A DNA stretch of 12,442 bases from Oxalobacteraceae bacterium UBA5157 (GTDB lineage Bacteria > Pseudomonadota > Gammaproteobacteria > Burkholderiales > Burkholderiaceae_D): positions 10,608 to 23,049 of the forward strand of contig DHXL01000053.1 in NCBI GenBank assembly GCA_002415335.1, given 5' to 3'. Position numbers and translations under genes: made by a program. Below, in pieces: positions 1 through 7,395 of the stretch. The notes under the pieces are model-generated. The model searched no databases. It was not told the origin of the DNA and saw only the letters and a list, made by a program, of their open reading frames with translations. The first letter of the stretch is position 1. Each line of letters opens with the position of its first letter.

Positions 1-543
1 CTGGGCCACCATTTCGTGCAGCAAACGCACCAGCAAGTTGTTACCCGCCAGCTCCGCCAACAAGATATGGAATTCACCAGACAGTCGGATGATCGCGGTA
101 CGGTCGCCGTTTTCCCGGGCCTTCGCTTCTTGCTGCACGTGCTGTCTCAGTTTCTTGATATGGGTGGGTGTTGCGACCTGGCACAGGATCGTAGAAACCG
201 CTGGTTCGATCAGGCGCCGCGCAAAGAAAATCTCGCGTGCCTCATCAACAGAAGGGCTAGCGATGAACGCGCCGCGATTCGGGATCAGCGTGACAAGCTT
301 TTCATGTGCAAGGCGGGCAAGCACCGGGCGAATCAGGGTGCGGCTCATGCCGGTAATTTCAACCAGTCGCTCCTCGATCAGTTGCGTGCCCGGCTTGAGA
401 CGATGCTCAAAAATCCCTTGTTGGATCTTCTTATAAAACTGCTCGACGCCCAATGGGCGGCCCTCGCGAGCGATCGAGGCGGGACCGGCATCGATCTCTG
501 CGCGCGTGCCCGGCTTCCGCGATGAGGGTGGGAACTTGGTCAT
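1..543 (-). CDS. GntR-family transcriptional regulator, FCD/FadR subfamily (partial, C-terminus off window)
   Basis: The frame runs from ATG at 543-541 to the left edge without a stop, giving the first 181 residues. Residues about 31-95 form a GntR winged helix: VEQFYKKIQQGIFEHRLKPG leads into IEERLVEITGMSRTLIRPVLARL and the wing LIPNRGAFIASP. From about residue 100 an FCD-type effector domain begins (EIFFARRLIEP, then EFHILLAELAGNN at 157-169, including a conserved-type metal-binding His159). FCD regulators usually have 220-260 residues, so some 40-80 are missing here. A GAGAGA stretch about 6 nt upstream could serve as ribosome binding site. It is divergent from the amidase operon across 150 bp, the usual layout for a local repressor that responds to a pathway carboxylate; that role is inferred. 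The family call is firm, the ligand unknown. Confidence 0.9.
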   Translation of the reverse strand, partial: MTKFPPSSRKPGTRAEIDAGPASIAREGRPLGVEQFYKKIQQGIFEHRLKPGTQLIEERLVEITGMSRTLIRPVLARLAHEKLVTLIPNRGAFIASPSVDEAREIFFARRLIEPAVSTILCQVATPTHIKKLRQHVQQEAKARENGDRTAIIRLSGEFHILLAELAGNNLLVRLLHEMVAQ

Positions 544-561
544 GCTGATCTCTCGATATGA

Positions 562-582
562 TTGTTTTCGTATGAAACACAA
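562..582. promoter_or_regulatory. Candidate GntR operator in the divergent promoter region
   Basis: An imperfect palindrome with TTTC/GAAA inner arms around GTAT and TTGT/ACAA outer ends, one base off symmetry. It lies between the predicted -10 of the gntR-like gene and its start codon, where autorepression would act. A looser 8-bp inverted pair (ATATGATT 556-563, AATCATAT 605-612) encloses it. GntR operators are short palindromes, but the region is AT-rich and such symmetry can occur by chance. Confidence 0.3.
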
Positions 583-588
583 TGCTGG

Positions 589-617
589 TATATATTTTAG
601 CAAAAATCATATGTAAA
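589..617 (-). promoter_or_regulatory. Candidate sigma70 promoter of the gntR-like gene
   Basis: Read on the minus strand, TTTACA (617-612) and TATATA (594-589) are separated by 17 bp. This is a fair match to -35 and -10 consensus, about 45 bp upstream of the ATG at 543. Confidence 0.35.
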
Positions 618-638
618 TGTATTCAATAATATTCTTAA

Positions 639-667
639 TTGTGCTTAAAAATAAAAGTTAGTATGTT
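639..667 (+). promoter_or_regulatory. Candidate sigma70 promoter of the amidase operon
   Basis: TTGTGC (639-644) and TATGTT (662-667) are spaced by 17 bp and would start transcription about 20 bp before the amidase ATG. The match is mediocre (3/6 and 4/6), and the AT-rich spacer offers other options. Confidence 0.3.
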
Positions 668-693
668 TCAAGTGATTCTAAAAAGGGTGATGC

Positions 694-2151
694 ATGCATA
701 GCAACACACCACTGCATCTGCTCCGCGCACACCACATCGCGAGCCAGGTGGCGTGTGGAAAGTTGCGCGCGGTAGATTTGGTCACCCATGTGCTTGAGCG
801 CATCACGGTGCTCGATCCGGCGCTTAACGCGATGGTCGATGTAGATCGCGAAGGCGCGCTGGTGCAAGCCGCGCTGGTCGACCGTCGCGCCGTCGCAGGC
901 GAGCATCTGCCGCTGCTGGGCGTCCCGTTCACCGTTAAGGATAACCTTTGGGTCGGCCAGCGTCCCGCGACGTGTGGCTCGGCGCTGTTCTCCGGGCATG
1001 TAGCACCTCGCGATGCGTGGTGCGTGGCGCGGTTGAAAGCGCAGGGTGCCATTTGCATCGGGCTGACCAATTGTTCCGAATTCGCGTGCAAAGGCGTGAC
1101 ATCCAATCCGCTGCATGGCACCACACACAATCCGTGGCGCGCAGACCTGACGCCGGGCGGTTCGTCCGGCGGATCCGTTGCCAGCGTCGCCGCTGGCTTC
1201 GCGCCCATCGCGCTCAGCACCGATTCTGGCGGCTCAGTTCGGCGTCCAGCCGCGCACACAGGACTGGTCGGGTTCAAGTGCACGACCGGCCTAATTCCGC
1301 ATCCATGGGGCTTCGATGAGCCGGGTCACGACCTGTCGTCGATCGGGCTGGTCGCGCGCGATGTGTTGGACTGCGCGCTGATGCTTGACGTGCTGGTCGA
1401 CTTCGATGCGCGCGATCCGCTATCGCATCGGTTGCCCGCCGAACTGACTGTGCCGCGCGGTTTCACGCGTGTGGTAAGCAAGATACCGGAGCGGTCATTG
1501 CGCATTGCGTGGTCGGCCGATCTCGGCTGCGGTTTCGCCGTCGACGACGACGTGGCGGCGGCAATGCAGACAGCTGTGATGCAACTACGCGCGAACGGCT
1601 GGCGGATCGACAACGTTAGTCCAGCATGGCCGGACGGCACCGCCAACTATCCGCTGCTGATGCAGCAGCATGCGACGCTGGCGGCGTTGTACGGCGCGGC
1701 GTGGCGCGACGCGCCGCAGCGCTTTGATCCGGCGATCGCGGCGCAGATCGAAGCTGGCATGGATATCAGCGCAGCCGCGTTGGCGGCCTTGCCGTTCAAG
1801 CGCAACCGTCTGCGTGCCGCTCTCGCCGACTTCTTCGAGCACTACGACCTACTGTTGTGCCCGACCGTGCCGGTCGAGCCGTGGCCGTGCGACAAAATCG
1901 CACCCAACACCATTGGCGGCCGTGCGGCGGACACGCGCGCGCATGCAGTATTTACGCCACTGTTCAACCAATGCGACGTGCCGGCGCTTTCGGTACCGTG
2001 CGGCTTCGGCGCGCAGCGCCTTCCGCTCGGACTACAGGTAGTCGGCCCGCGTTATGCCGACTTGCGCGTGCTGCAGTTCGGTGCCGAAATTGAACGCGTG
2101 ATCGACACCGACTTCACCGCGCCGCTGATGCTTGTGCCGCTTGCCGGCTAG
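694..2151 (+). CDS. Amidase-signature (AS) family amidase
   Basis: A 485-residue hydrolase of carboxamides or related C-N bonds, of normal length for a single-domain AS enzyme. The Ser-cisSer-Lys triad is complete: Lys82 in PFTVKDNLW, cis-Ser157 in PGGSSGGS (154-161), and nucleophile Ser181 in TDSGGSVRRPA. The Ser157-Ser181 spacing of 24 equals that of characterised members. There is no signal peptide, so it should be cytosolic. The ATG at 694 is preceded by AAGGG at 683-687. It is the first gene of the plus-strand operon, with a 52-bp gap before the racemase-like gene. AS enzymes share a fold but vary widely in substrate (GatA, indoleacetamide hydrolase, allophanate hydrolase, ureidomalonase-like enzymes), so sequence alone does not assign one. 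Beside a hydantoinase and an M20 enzyme, a linear amide or ureide substrate is a reasonable inference. Confidence 0.93.
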   Translation: MHSNTPLHLLRAHHIASQVACGKLRAVDLVTHVLERITVLDPALNAMVDVDREGALVQAALVDRRAVAGEHLPLLGVPFTVKDNLWVGQRPATCGSALFSGHVAPRDAWCVARLKAQGAICIGLTNCSEFACKGVTSNPLHGTTHNPWRADLTPGGSSGGSVASVAAGFAPIALSTDSGGSVRRPAAHTGLVGFKCTTGLIPHPWGFDEPGHDLSSIGLVARDVLDCALMLDVLVDFDARDPLSHRLPAELTVPRGFTRVVSKIPERSLRIAWSADLGCGFAVDDDVAAAMQTAVMQLRANGWRIDNVSPAWPDGTANYPLLMQQHATLAALYGAAWRDAPQRFDPAIAAQIEAGMDISAAALAALPFKRNRLRAALADFFEHYDLLLCPTVPVEPWPCDKIAPNTIGGRAADTRAHAVFTPLFNQCDVPALSVPCGFGAQRLPLGLQVVGPRYADLRVLQFGAEIERVIDTDFTAPLMLVPLAG

Positions 2152-2203
2152 ACATCAAGCGCCGATCCAATCACCCCCCCCTTCACTTTCAACCACAAAC
2201 GCC

Positions 2204-2932
2204 ATGACTACATGCTTGCGCCTGGGGATGCTGACTCCCTCTTCGAATACCACACTTGAACCCATTACTTCCGCGATACTTGCCGGTATTTCCGAAGCGA
2301 GCGCGCATTTCGGACGCTTTCGCGTCACCGAGATCACGCTGTCGGACGGCGCGCTGGCGCAATTTGACGATAGCGAAATCCTCAATGCCGCTGAATTGCT
2401 CGGCCACGCCAAACCTGCCACCATCGGCTGGAGCGGGACTTCCTCTGGCTGGCTCGGATTCGACGCCGATAAACGGCTGTGCGACGGTATCGAAGCGCGC
2501 ACCGGCATCGCCGCCTGCACCTCGGTGCTCGCGCTGAACGAAATCTTCCGGCTCAAAGACGTTACCCGCTTCGGACTGGTCACGCCGTACCGCGACGACG
2601 TGCAGCAGCGCATCGTCGCCAATTACCGGGAGACCGGCATCGAATGCGTAGCCGAACGGCATTTGCGGCAGCAGGACAATTTCTCGTTTTCGGAAGTCGA
2701 CGGCAAACTAATCCGCGAGATGGTGCGCGAAGTCGCCCTCAATCGGCCGCAGGCGATCACGATCTTTTGCACCAATCTGCGCGGCGCGCCGTTGGTAGCG
2801 GAGCTGGAAGCGGAATTCGGCATTCCGATTTACGACACTGTTTCAACAGTCGTGTGGAAGTCGCTCAAACTAGCTGGCGCCGACACCTCGCGCATCCGCG
2901 ATTGGGGTTCGTTGTTCACGGATGGACTGTGA
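2204..2932 (+). CDS. Asp/Glu racemase-superfamily protein, maleate isomerase / arylmalonate decarboxylase-like
   Basis: A 242-residue cytosolic protein. The N-terminal LGMLTPSSNTTLEP (7-20) is the hallmark of the maleate cis-trans isomerase / arylmalonate decarboxylase branch. The first catalytic Cys expected of racemases and maleate isomerases is replaced: the segment reads SGTSSGW (77-83), like the Gly-Thr-Ser oxyanion region of arylmalonate decarboxylase. The second Cys is present (Cys189 in ITIFCTNLRG). It may therefore be a one-cysteine decarboxylase or a one-base enzyme rather than a two-base racemase or isomerase; that is inferred. The open frame extends upstream to 2132 inside the amidase gene, but the family N-terminus begins at 2204, so I chose that ATG although no Shine-Dalgarno is visible. 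The gene follows the amidase by 52 bp (with an 8-C run), and its stop overlaps the hydantoinase start (TGATG). Confidence 0.85.
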   Translation: MTTCLRLGMLTPSSNTTLEPITSAILAGISEASAHFGRFRVTEITLSDGALAQFDDSEILNAAELLGHAKPATIGWSGTSSGWLGFDADKRLCDGIEARTGIAACTSVLALNEIFRLKDVTRFGLVTPYRDDVQQRIVANYRETGIECVAERHLRQQDNFSFSEVDGKLIREMVREVALNRPQAITIFCTNLRGAPLVAELEAEFGIPIYDTVSTVVWKSLKLAGADTSRIRDWGSLFTDGL

Positions 2933-4389
2933 TGGAACAGCATCAATTCGACATGGTGATCCGCAACGCCAACATTGCGACGGCGACTGATATTTTTCAG
3001 GCGGATATCGGCATACGCTGCGGAAAAATCGTCGCACTCGCGCAAAGCCTGCTGGCTGGCGCGCAAGAGATCGATGCCGCCGGCCGTTGGGTATTGCCGG
3101 GCGGCGTCGATGCGCATTGCCATCTGGCGCAACCGACAAGCGATGGCTCGGTGATGGCGGACGATTTTTTCACCGGCACGCGCTCGGCCGCATGTGGTGG
3201 AACCACCACAGTGATTCCGTTCGCCTTACAGCAAAAAGGATCAACGCTGGAACAGGCGGTGCGTGACTATCACGTGGCATCCGACGGGCGCGCGTGTGTC
3301 GATTACGCATTCCACATTATCGTCGCCGATGCGACCGTGCATACGGTCGAGACCGAACTGCCGGACTTGATAGAACGTGGCTACACTTCGTTCAAGCTAT
3401 ACATGACCTATGAGGACCTGAAGCTTAACGACCGCCAGATACTCGATATCCTGTCGATCACGCGGCGGGAAGGCGCGATGAGCATGATCCACGCGGAGAA
3501 TACCGACTGCATAGCCTGGCTCACGGAGCGGCTACTGGCAAAAGGCCTAACGACACCAATTTATCATAGCTTGTCACGCCCGTCGGTTGTCGAACGCGAA
3601 GCCACACACCGCGCGATTTCGCTCGCTGAATTCCTCGATACGCCGGTGCTGATCGTCCACGTCTCAGGCCGGGAAGCGACCGAGCAAATCCGCCAGGCCC
3701 AAAGCAGAGGGCTCAGGATATATGCGGAAACCTGTCCGCAGTACCTGTTTCTGACCGCAGACGACCTCGGAAGTGATGGCTTTGAAGGCGCCAAGTGCAT
3801 CTGCAGTCCACCGCCGCGCGATGAGGGCAGCCAGCAAGCGATCTGGGACGGACTGGACAATGGCACGTTCCAGGTATTTTCGTCCGACCATGCGCCGTTC
3901 CGCTACGAGGGTGCCGAAGGGAAGAAGGTGGCCGGCGAAGACGGCGACTTTACCCGTGTGCCCAACGGTATTCCCGGACTGGAGACAAGGCTGCCGTTGC
4001 TGTTCTCCGAAGGCGTGCTGGCCGGCCGCATCGATATCAACAAGTTCGTCGCCGTCACCGCGACCGAGCCGGCCAAGATTTACGGACTGTATCCGCGCAA
4101 AGGAACCATCAGCATCGGCGCTGATGCCGACATCGTTATCTGGGACACGACGCAAAAAAGGACGATCCGCAACGAAGATTTGCATCACCACGTCGATTAC
4201 ACCCCGTACGAAGGACGCGAAGTTGGCGCATGGCCGGCTGTCACGCTGTGCCGCGGCGAGGTCGTCTATCGCGATGGCGAATTCACCGGGCGGGCCGGGC
4301 ATGGCGCATTCGTGCGCTGCGAGCGGCCGAAGCCGGCCAGGCCGAAGTCGCGCCTGGGACGGACTTTGGCATGGCTGGACGTGTTATGA
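2932..4389 (+). CDS. Hydantoinase / dihydropyrimidinase family cyclic amidohydrolase
   Basis: A 485-residue metal-dependent amidohydrolase that should open a cyclic ureide or imide ring (hydantoin, dihydropyrimidine or similar) to an N-carbamoyl or amide acid. The binuclear-metal ligands are all visible: His62 and His64 in GGVDAHCHL, Lys155 (carbamylated in this family) in SFKLYMTY, His187 in MIHAEN, His243 in VHVSG, and Asp319 in SSDHAPF. Tyr160, Ser292 (CSPPPRD) and Asn345 (PNGIPG) match residues that hold the cyclic amide in D-hydantoinases, favouring catabolic hydantoinase/dihydropyrimidinase over allantoinase or dihydroorotase. The ATG at 2932 overlaps the preceding stop by one base, and the family N-terminus (FDMVIRNANI) starts right after it. 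A long frame further upstream overlaps the racemase-like gene and was discarded. The last about 20 residues are Lys/Arg-rich. Stereospecificity and exact substrate cannot be told. Confidence 0.93.
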   Translation: MEQHQFDMVIRNANIATATDIFQADIGIRCGKIVALAQSLLAGAQEIDAAGRWVLPGGVDAHCHLAQPTSDGSVMADDFFTGTRSAACGGTTTVIPFALQQKGSTLEQAVRDYHVASDGRACVDYAFHIIVADATVHTVETELPDLIERGYTSFKLYMTYEDLKLNDRQILDILSITRREGAMSMIHAENTDCIAWLTERLLAKGLTTPIYHSLSRPSVVEREATHRAISLAEFLDTPVLIVHVSGREATEQIRQAQSRGLRIYAETCPQYLFLTADDLGSDGFEGAKCICSPPPRDEGSQQAIWDGLDNGTFQVFSSDHAPFRYEGAEGKKVAGEDGDFTRVPNGIPGLETRLPLLFSEGVLAGRIDINKFVAVTATEPAKIYGLYPRKGTISIGADADIVIWDTTQKRTIRNEDLHHHVDYTPYEGREVGAWPAVTLCRGEVVYRDGEFTGRAGHGAFVRCERPKPARPKSRLGRTLAWLDVL

Positions 4390-5639
4390 GCGCGGGTATG
4401 AACAGCGCGGACAAAAGCCGCCTGAAACAAGAGGTCGCATCGTGGATCGACCGCCATGCCAATGAACAGGTCGCGTTTCTTGCGGCTTTAGTCCAATGTC
4501 CGTCCGACAACCCGCCCGGCAACTGCACGCCGCATGCGCGCCTGACGGCAGCGTTGTTGGAAGAGATGCAGTTCCAGGTCGAGCAGCATGTGGTACCCGC
4601 TGATACGGCGCGGCAGCACGGTATGCAGAGCGCCACCAATCTGATCGTGCGAGAACGCTTCGCTGTCGGGCCGACTGTGGCCCTCAATGCGCACGGTGAC
4701 GTGGTGCCGCCCGGAGAGGGATGGAGCGCTGACCCTTACGGCGCGTCGATCCGCGACGGCTGGATGATCGGACGCGGCGCGGCGGTATCCAAATCGGATT
4801 TCGCAACCTACGCGTTTGCGTTACGTGCGCTCAAGGCTGTGGCGGCGCCGCTGCGCGGCAGCGTTGAACTGCACTTCACCTACGATGAAGAAACCGGCGG
4901 CCTGGCCGGCCCCGGATGGTTGCTGGAGCAAGGTCTGACGCGCCCAGATTATGCGATTTGTGCGGGGTTTTCGTATCACGTGGCGATCGCGCACAACGGT
5001 TGCCTACACTTACAACTAACGGTGCTCGGCAAATCAGCGCACGCTGCGCGGCCTGATACCGGGCACGATGCACTTGAGGCAACAACCCACCTGCTCGATG
5101 CGTTATACCGGTACCGCGACACGCTGCAGGAGCGGCGTTCCGGCATTCCGGGGATCGCGTCGCCGACGTTGGTCGTCGGCACCATCAAGGGCGGCATCAA
5201 CACCAATGTGGTGCCGGACGTGGTGACCCTGCGCCTCGACCGGCGCATCATTCCGGAAGAAATGCCGGAGTCCGTCGAAGCCGAATTGCGCGCCGTCGTT
5301 GACCGCGCGCTGCAAGGGTTGCCGGGGATTTCCTGCGCGGTGGAACGCGTTCTGTTGGCTAGGCCTTTCAAGCCGGTCGGGGACGCTGCACGGCTGGCCG
5401 GCATCGTCTGCGCCGAAGCGTCGGCAGCGCTTGGTGAACCGGTGGTGCAAACCGGCTCGCCGTTGTATGCCGACGCCAGACTGTATGCGGAAGCCGGCGT
5501 GCCGACCGTAATGTACGGCGCCGGCCCGCGCTCCTTGCTGGAAGCGAACGGGCACCGTGCCGACGAACAGGTTCCGCTCGCGATGCTACCGATTGCGACC
5601 AAAGCGGTCGCATGGAGCCTGATTGAACTGCTGAAGTAA
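4386..5639 (+). CDS. M20-family peptidase-like amidohydrolase (ArgE/DapE type) with altered metal site
   Basis: A 417-residue member of the M20 family, which cleaves N-acyl, N-carbamoyl or peptide amide bonds. Seen: His103 and Asp105 (NAHGDVVPPG), catalytic base Glu168 and ligand Glu169 (YDEETGG), His219 in the lid domain (GKSAHAARPD), and C-terminal ligand His390 (ANGHRADEQV). Two usual ligands are missing. The bridging Asp of the GRGxxDMKG motif is Val134 (GRGAAVSKSDF), and the Glu of the EPT/EPS motif is Gly194 (CAGFSYH). It may therefore be mononuclear, use His198 or His203 instead, or be a changed-function relative. No signal peptide is seen. The ATG at 4386 overlaps the hydantoinase stop (ATGA); a second ATG at 4398 is possible. 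As last gene of the operon it would act on the ring-opened product; the substrate is unknown. Confidence 0.9.
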   Translation: MSAGMNSADKSRLKQEVASWIDRHANEQVAFLAALVQCPSDNPPGNCTPHARLTAALLEEMQFQVEQHVVPADTARQHGMQSATNLIVRERFAVGPTVALNAHGDVVPPGEGWSADPYGASIRDGWMIGRGAAVSKSDFATYAFALRALKAVAAPLRGSVELHFTYDEETGGLAGPGWLLEQGLTRPDYAICAGFSYHVAIAHNGCLHLQLTVLGKSAHAARPDTGHDALEATTHLLDALYRYRDTLQERRSGIPGIASPTLVVGTIKGGINTNVVPDVVTLRLDRRIIPEEMPESVEAELRAVVDRALQGLPGISCAVERVLLARPFKPVGDAARLAGIVCAEASAALGEPVVQTGSPLYADARLYAEAGVPTVMYGAGPRSLLEANGHRADEQVPLAMLPIATKAVAWSLIELLK

Positions 5640-5646
5640 GCAGCCG

Positions 5647-5778
5647 CTACGGTTTTGTCGCCTTGACAGTAAAGACACCCGCATCCCCAGCCCGAATGCT
5701 GCTAACCTGAACGCCACCAACCAATAGGCTCAAAGACGTTTTCGTTTGCTGTCTCGCCAACCATTCATCCAAAGTCAT
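5647..5778 (-). CDS. Possible small protein (43 aa) directly after the RpiR gene
   Basis: The frame starts at ATG 5778-5776, only 3 nt beyond the RpiR stop and in the same reading frame, and ends with TAG at 5649-5647. It starts MTLDEWLARQQTK and ends RAGDAGVFTVKATKP; the tail resembles the DAGxYTVxA strand of Ig-like folds, though it is too short for such a domain. Codons look ordinary and it fills the gap between the convergent operons. No Shine-Dalgarno is evident, so it would rely on coupling. It could be a real small gene, the stump of a longer one, or chance. I do not recognise a family. Confidence 0.3.
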   Translation of the reverse strand: MTLDEWLARQQTKTSLSLLVGGVQVSSIRAGDAGVFTVKATKP

Positions 5779-5781
5779 TCG

Positions 5782-6639
5782 CTATTCAAGCTCACGAAGT
5801 ACTTCATGCATCCGCTCTACCTTTTCGAGATGGTTACTACGGGTTTCCGCAATTTCACGACCAACGAGTGAATAGAGGAGATTAACAACAGCTGACACGG
5901 CCGCATTGCTGTCAAACATCATCGAGCCTTGCGTCTGGCATCGGATGATCCATTTGGCAAACTTACCCGGTTTGCCGACGATGACGTCGGAGATATAGAG
6001 CACCGAGACGCCCATTTTTGTCAAAGCTTCCATCACTGCCGCGAGCTGTGGTACGCGTCTACGCAAACCCACACAGACCACCATGTCCTGCGGACCGAAT
6101 CCGCCCAAGATCTCGGCAAGAGTGTCGCCGGGCGCAGGCAGCAGGTACAGGTCACTGCGAATTGCTAACAAGTTACGATAAAAAGACGTCGCAATAGGTT
6201 GACTGTGTCGATAGCCCACAAAGGCCAGGCGACGAGCGCTGGCCATTTTCTTTACGATTTCCGGCAGCGCCTTAATGTCAAGTGCCTTGTAGGTATGGGA
6301 AAGATTGGCAACCTCATTTTCAAGATGCGACTGAATCAGTTTGTCCATCTCAGTGTTTTGGGTCTGCAATTTCTGCAGATACAAGGGCGAGCCCGAGCGC
6401 TGCGTATCGCGTGCTTGGCGCCGTGCCTGCTCGTGCGTGTCGTAGCCGAGCCGGCGGAAAAAGCGTGTGGTCGTTGCCGGTGAAATACCCGCCAGCGCAG
6501 AAAGCTCTGCAGCGGTGTGGGTTGCTACTTCACCGGGCGCGGCCAGAATGACGTCGGCAAGGCGGGTTTCAATGTCGGTGAGTTCGTCGTAAATCTCACG
6601 GATTCTTGCTTCCATAGCGGGCATATGCGATGTCATCAT
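5782..6639 (-). CDS. MurR/RpiR-family transcriptional regulator (HTH + SIS domain)
   Basis: A 285-residue regulator. Residues about 10-80 form the RpiR-type HTH (ETRLADVILAAPGEVATHTAAELSALAGISPATTTRFFRRLGY region), followed by a linker and a SIS sugar-isomerase-like effector domain from about 125 to 260 (RRLAFVGYRHSQPIA, then PQDMVVCVGLRRRVPQ). Length is typical and the protein is complete. Several ATGs are possible (6639, 6636, 6624, 6615) without a strong Shine-Dalgarno; the first is given. It lies 38 bp after a DUF1989 gene on the same strand, so it is likely the last main gene of the transporter operon. SIS domains usually bind phosphosugars, but RpiR regulators also sit in purine/ureide and amino-acid loci. 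The paired palindromes at 11813-11856 are the natural candidate operator; this link is inferred. Its base composition looks less GC-rich than its neighbours. Confidence 0.92.
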   Translation of the reverse strand: MMTSHMPAMEARIREIYDELTDIETRLADVILAAPGEVATHTAAELSALAGISPATTTRFFRRLGYDTHEQARRQARDTQRSGSPLYLQKLQTQNTEMDKLIQSHLENEVANLSHTYKALDIKALPEIVKKMASARRLAFVGYRHSQPIATSFYRNLLAIRSDLYLLPAPGDTLAEILGGFGPQDMVVCVGLRRRVPQLAAVMEALTKMGVSVLYISDVIVGKPGKFAKWIIRCQTQGSMMFDSNAAVSAVVNLLYSLVGREIAETRSNHLEKVERMHEVLRELE

Positions 6640-6677
6640 GGCTCAGTAGCATACGCCAGCCGTTTGCAGTTCCGGGC

Positions 6678-7355
6678 TCAGGCCTCAGCAGCGGGAACCC
6701 AGGGGCCCCGTACCGCCATTTCCGGCAGATTACCGGAAAGGATCTGCACCGCAACATCGCGAGGTGTGTTGTCATTTTTGCCTTGAATTTTCACGATATC
6801 CTGCGGGCAGGCCGACAACGCAACAAAACAATCCATTTCAGCGCGCAGTGTGATGGAGTCACCGGGTTTGGATTCGGTAGGAAGCGTGTGCAGCGTGTTG
6901 CCATCGTTTTGCACGCGGATGTTCATGAAGATGTTGAACGAGGCCAGATTGCGCCGTGGCGGTGTCACGCCCAGACTGAACATGCCTTCCATCATGTTGT
7001 CGCAGCAGTTGCGGTGGTAGGTCTTGACACCCAGCAACTCGTAGCGGCGCAAATCGCAAGCCGCCATAAAGGTGTCGTGCACGCCGGGGGAGGTGTCTTC
7101 CACCATGGTGAGGATCGCGTTGCGGCGGCTGGTGACAAAGCTGTCACCCACGATAGGGCATAGGCGCTGGTTCCACACCCGCGTGGCCTCCATGCACATG
7201 AATTCATCGAGGTCGTAGGCATTCCAGGCCCAGCAGTCCACAACCTGTGTGCCGTGCGTGTTGATGATTCGCAGCGCTTGTCCTGCGCGCAGGCGCATGG
7301 CTTTGCCGTGGCGCGCAGGTACTGTGATGGGGGAAGAGTCGGCTTCGTTTTGCAT
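6678..7355 (-). CDS. DUF1989 protein (urea carboxylase-associated / carboxyguanidine deiminase-like), third copy
   Basis: A 225-residue DUF1989 protein. The family includes the two subunits of carboxyguanidine deiminase (CgdA/CgdB), long annotated as urea carboxylase-associated proteins. Visible family features are His93-Asp94 (GVHDTFM), Cys100, HRNCCDNMMEG (114-124, Cys117), SFNIFMN (139-145), and Cys183 in ACPQDIVKIQG. It shares the NC..NM.EG and CPQDI motifs with the copy at 10200-10859 and differs from the one at 9574-10209, so it is the same type as the former. The ATG at 7355 has AAGGA about 7 nt upstream; a frame reaching back to 7565 overlaps the ATPase gene and is rejected. It is separated from the ATPase by 40 bp and stands apart from the other two copies. 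It is probably a deiminase or amidohydrolase subunit; the substrate is unknown. Confidence 0.87.
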   Translation of the reverse strand: MQNEADSSPITVPARHGKAMRLRAGQALRIINTHGTQVVDCWAWNAYDLDEFMCMEATRVWNQRLCPIVGDSFVTSRRNAILTMVEDTSPGVHDTFMAACDLRRYELLGVKTYHRNCCDNMMEGMFSLGVTPPRRNLASFNIFMNIRVQNDGNTLHTLPTESKPGDSITLRAEMDCFVALSACPQDIVKIQGKNDNTPRDVAVQILSGNLPEMAVRGPWVPAAEA

Positions 7356-7395
7356 GGTGTGTCCTTGTTGTTCTTTTGGGTGTGAATTCAAGTGC

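Noticed and set aside
16..525. Long plus-strand frames at the left end.
   Set aside because: They lie antisense to the clear GntR-family coding sequence and have no family features of their own.
2132..2203. Upstream start of the racemase-like frame inside the amidase gene.
   Set aside because: The extra 24 residues are Pro/Ser-rich and unlike the family, which begins at the LGMLTPSSNTT region.
5640..5781. An intrinsic terminator between the convergent operons.
   Set aside because: No GC-rich stem followed by a T-run is visible on either strand.
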